Assembly: GCA_002327305.1 (NCBI GenBank)
Contig: DCUZ01000120.1
Location: forward strand, 1-22,205
Length of the DNA stretch: 22,205 nt
From: Holophagales bacterium UBA2201
GTDB lineage: Bacteria; Acidobacteriota; Thermoanaerobaculia; UBA2201
Direction: 5' to 3'
This document shows positions 20,318 to 22,205 of the stretch, one piece after another (within the stretch, counting starts at the first letter, position 1; each line of letters opens with the position of its first letter). Under the pieces are notes generated by a model. It saw nothing but the letters and a program-made list of their open reading frames with translations, was not told where the DNA came from and ran no database searches. Both the position numbers and the translations under genes were made by a program.

Positions 20318-21739
20318 ATGGCCAAGGTCCTCTTCGTGCAGGATGTGCTGTTCGAGTCCTTCGGGCCCGAATGCCTCTGTGCCGCCCTCAAGGCGCGGGG
20401 CCACGCGTGCGACCTTTGGGTCCTGGCCTCGACGGGGCGCCGCGGGTTCCTCCGGCGCCTGCGCGCCTACCGTCCCGACATCCTGGCCTTTTCCATCTCC
20501 TCCTTCGGGTTCCGGTGGGCCCTCGACGCGGCCCGGGAGGCGAAGCGGGAACTCCCCCTCGTCACCGTCTTCGGCGGGCCCCACCCCACCTTCTTCCGGG
20601 AATTCGCCCTCGAGGAGGGGGTGGATTACGCCTGCGTGGGGGAGGGGGAGGGGGCGCTGGTGGACCTGGCGGAGGCCCTCGACCGCGGCGGGGACCCCGC
20701 GGGCATCGCCAATCTGGCCCGACGGACCGGGGACGGGGGGCTGGTCCTCAACCCGCTGAGGCCGCTGGTGGCGGACCTGGACGCCCTGCCCGACCCCGAC
20801 CGCGGCGTCTATTTCCAGTACGCCCCCCTGCGCGACCTCTCCTACAAGCGGTTCATGGTGAGCCGGGGATGCCCCTACAACTGCACCTACTGCTTCAACA
20901 AAGCCGCCAAGGGGCTGTACGCGGGCCTGGGCCCCTATGTCCGGCGCCGGAGTCCGGAGCGGGTGGTGGAGGAGATCCTCCGGGTGAGGTCCCGATACGG
21001 CATCCGGACCGCCGGATTCATCGACGACACCTTCACCACCGACAAGCGGTGGCTGACGGCCTTTCTGGACCTCTACCGGCGCGAAGTGTCCCTGCCGTTC
21101 ACCTGCGTCGTCCGGATCAACGAGATCGACGAGGCGGCGGCCGAGGCGCTGGGGCGGGCGGGATGCACCTACGCCTCCTTCGGTCTGGAGGTGGGGAACG
21201 AACGCCTCCGCAATACCCTCCTCGGGCGGCAGATGTCCGACGGGGAGATCCGGGCCAAATCGGCCCTTCTCCACAAGGCGGGCGTCAAGTTCCTCACCTA
21301 CAACATGTTCGGCGTGCCCGGCGAGACGCTGGAGGACGGCCTGAGCACGGTCCGCCTCAACGCCGAGATCGGGACCGATCTGGTGGGGGCCAGCGTCTTC
21401 CAACCCCTTCTCGGGACGGAGATCCACCGCACCTGCGTCCGGGAGGGGTATCTGGATCCCGAGTTCCCCCTGGACGCCCTCGACCGCATGACGGCCCGTT
21501 CGCCGTTCCGGAACATGCCCGACCTGCGGGCGCTGGAGAACCTCCAAAAACTGGCCTTCATCGGCGTCGCCTTTCCGCGCCTCATCCCCCTGCTGGGGCG
21601 GCTCGCCCGCCTCCCCCTGCGCCCCCTCTACGCCCTGCTCTACAAGGGCTCGCTTTTTCTGCGGTTCAAGGTGCGCTTCGGCCTCTCCACCCTGGAGACC
21701 CTGCGCCTGGGGATGGGCTCGAAGGGGCGGTTCGGATAG
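20318..21739 (+). CDS. Radical SAM protein with B12-binding-like N-terminal domain
   Basis: 473 aa. Residues 1-150 have a Rossmann-type layout like B12-binding domains (KVLFVQDV, ILAFSISSFG, VTVFGGPHPTFF, VDYACVGEGEGAL), although no DxHxxG cobalamin histidine motif is visible. The radical SAM cluster motif is CPYNCTYC (C185, C189, C192), followed by GFIDDTFT, SFGLEVGNE and MFGVPGET, as in the BchE/HpnJ-like superfamily. The C-terminal part (about 390-473) is basic and hydrophobic. These enzymes do methylations, ring closures or couplings on lipids, tetrapyrroles and natural products; the substrate cannot be inferred here. It starts 50 bp after the aldolase gene and has no Shine-Dalgarno site. 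Confidence 0.88.
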   Translation: MAKVLFVQDVLFESFGPECLCAALKARGHACDLWVLASTGRRGFLRRLRAYRPDILAFSISSFGFRWALDAAREAKRELPLVTVFGGPHPTFFREFALEEGVDYACVGEGEGALVDLAEALDRGGDPAGIANLARRTGDGGLVLNPLRPLVADLDALPDPDRGVYFQYAPLRDLSYKRFMVSRGCPYNCTYCFNKAAKGLYAGLGPYVRRRSPERVVEEILRVRSRYGIRTAGFIDDTFTTDKRWLTAFLDLYRREVSLPFTCVVRINEIDEAAAEALGRAGCTYASFGLEVGNERLRNTLLGRQMSDGEIRAKSALLHKAGVKFLTYNMFGVPGETLEDGLSTVRLNAEIGTDLVGASVFQPLLGTEIHRTCVREGYLDPEFPLDALDRMTARSPFRNMPDLRALENLQKLAFIGVAFPRLIPLLGRLARLPLRPLYALLYKGSLFLRFKVRFGLSTLETLRLGMGSKGRFG

Positions 21740-21785
21740 GACGCGGCACCCCCCTCCCCGCCCCTGTTCTCCTGCGGGAAGAGGG

Positions 21786-22205
21786 CTACCGGTCGGGAGG
21801 GGAGAGGGGGGCGTCCTCCCCGGCTTCCAACATCTTGACCTCCGCCGACTCGCGCAGGCGGTGGTCCCAGTCCTCCACCAGGGCCTCCAGCGTCTCCACC
21901 CCGGCCGCGCGGCGGGCCATCTCCCAGTCGGGGCTTCCGGGGCGGATGGAGTGGACGGGGTACTCGCGGCCGAGGAAATCGGACACCTGGGCGTCGGAGA
22001 CCGCCACGAGGGGGGCGAACCGTTCGTCGATGTACCGCCCGACGATCAGCGCCCGGCGCACGGCGCCGCGATGCTCGGGGGAGTCGGGAAGGTCCGATTC
22101 CGCCAGGACCCGGAGGACCTGGTCGTCCGGGAAGGTGTAGACGGCGAACTTGACGATGTCCTGCAGGCGCAGTTTCTCCCTGATCACCCGGTCACGGGCC
22201 TCCTC
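21786..22205 (-). CDS. C-terminal part of a foldase-like (SurA/PrsA-type) protein, cut by the window edge
   Basis: 139 residues are visible and the reading frame runs off the right edge, so the 5' end is missing. A GTG inside the frame at 22187 need not be the start, since EEARDR precedes it in frame. The pattern EKLRLQDIVKFAVYTFPDDQVLRVLAE, then RRALIVGRYIDERFAPLVAVSDAQVSDFLGREYP resembles the helical chaperone module N-terminal to parvulin domains (VSD.EV..FY). No PPIase domain follows before the stop. The assignment rests on pattern only and is moderate. It is convergent with the radical SAM gene, with 46 bp between stops. Confidence 0.55.
   Translation of the reverse strand, partial: EEARDRVIREKLRLQDIVKFAVYTFPDDQVLRVLAESDLPDSPEHRGAVRRALIVGRYIDERFAPLVAVSDAQVSDFLGREYPVHSIRPGSPDWEMARRAAGVETLEALVEDWDHRLRESAEVKMLEAGEDAPLSPPDR

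Overview
This 22.2 kb window looks like chromosomal DNA of a high-GC, probably Gram-negative and probably uncultured bacterium. The support is a set of ordinary housekeeping genes (nadB, argS, rlmN, a cysteine desulfurase, a CopZ-like metallochaperone), exported proteins with signal peptides, and a foldase-like fragment at the right edge. No rRNA, tRNA, CRISPR array, transposase or phage gene was seen. The lineage cannot be fixed from this sequence.

Layout. Positions 1-9670 are an accessory-looking half. It holds an FGE-fold exported protein (107-934, +), a membrane protein with a spermidine-synthase-like domain (1229-3316, -), a small exported protein (3699-4178, +), a DUF2156 gene coupled to nadB (4287-6763, -), a GYD-domain protein (6840-7136, -), a repeat-rich 0.5 kb gap with two minus-strand terminators and two possible micro-ORFs (7137-7655), a cysteine desulfurase (7656-8810, -) and a second small exported protein (9040-9474, -) that appears paralogous to the first. 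Positions 9671-14100 carry argS with an overlapping HMA metallochaperone (-), a YjdF/DUF2238 membrane protein (+) and rlmN (-). Positions 14115-17794 form a tightly overlapping four-gene operon: two D-Ala-D-Ala-ligase-like ATP-grasp enzymes, a GNAT acetyltransferase and a lysine 2,3-aminomutase-type radical SAM enzyme. After a repeat-filled gap come an exported coiled-coil protein and an anchored TPR protein (18166-19441), a class II aldolase (19503-20267), a radical SAM protein with a probable B12-binding-like N-terminus (20318-21739) and a cut-off foldase-like gene (21786-22205, -).

The strongest candidate for an undescribed system is the 14179-17794 operon. The aminomutase keeps both aspartates that bind lysine in the clostridial enzyme, at exactly the same spacing from the PLP lysine. 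The two ligases are Ddl-like but depart from Ddl at conserved motifs. A plausible, unproven reading is a pathway that makes beta-lysine, acetylates it and/or joins it to other amino acids, giving a beta-amino-acid peptide or an osmolyte.

The second theme is the intergenic DNA. Most gaps are built from modular hairpin elements (a constant block, then GTAGGGG, then a hairpin whose stem varies with compensatory changes) next to arrays with a strict 7-bp period in several different sequences. These arrays have entered genes: one lies in frame inside argS and another supplies the stop codon of the DUF2156 gene. Three AT-richer genes with Shine-Dalgarno sites (107, 3699, 9474) are associated with directly repeated hairpin elements, while many core genes start a few bases after a -10 box, as if leaderless. 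This suggests the three are acquired cassettes.
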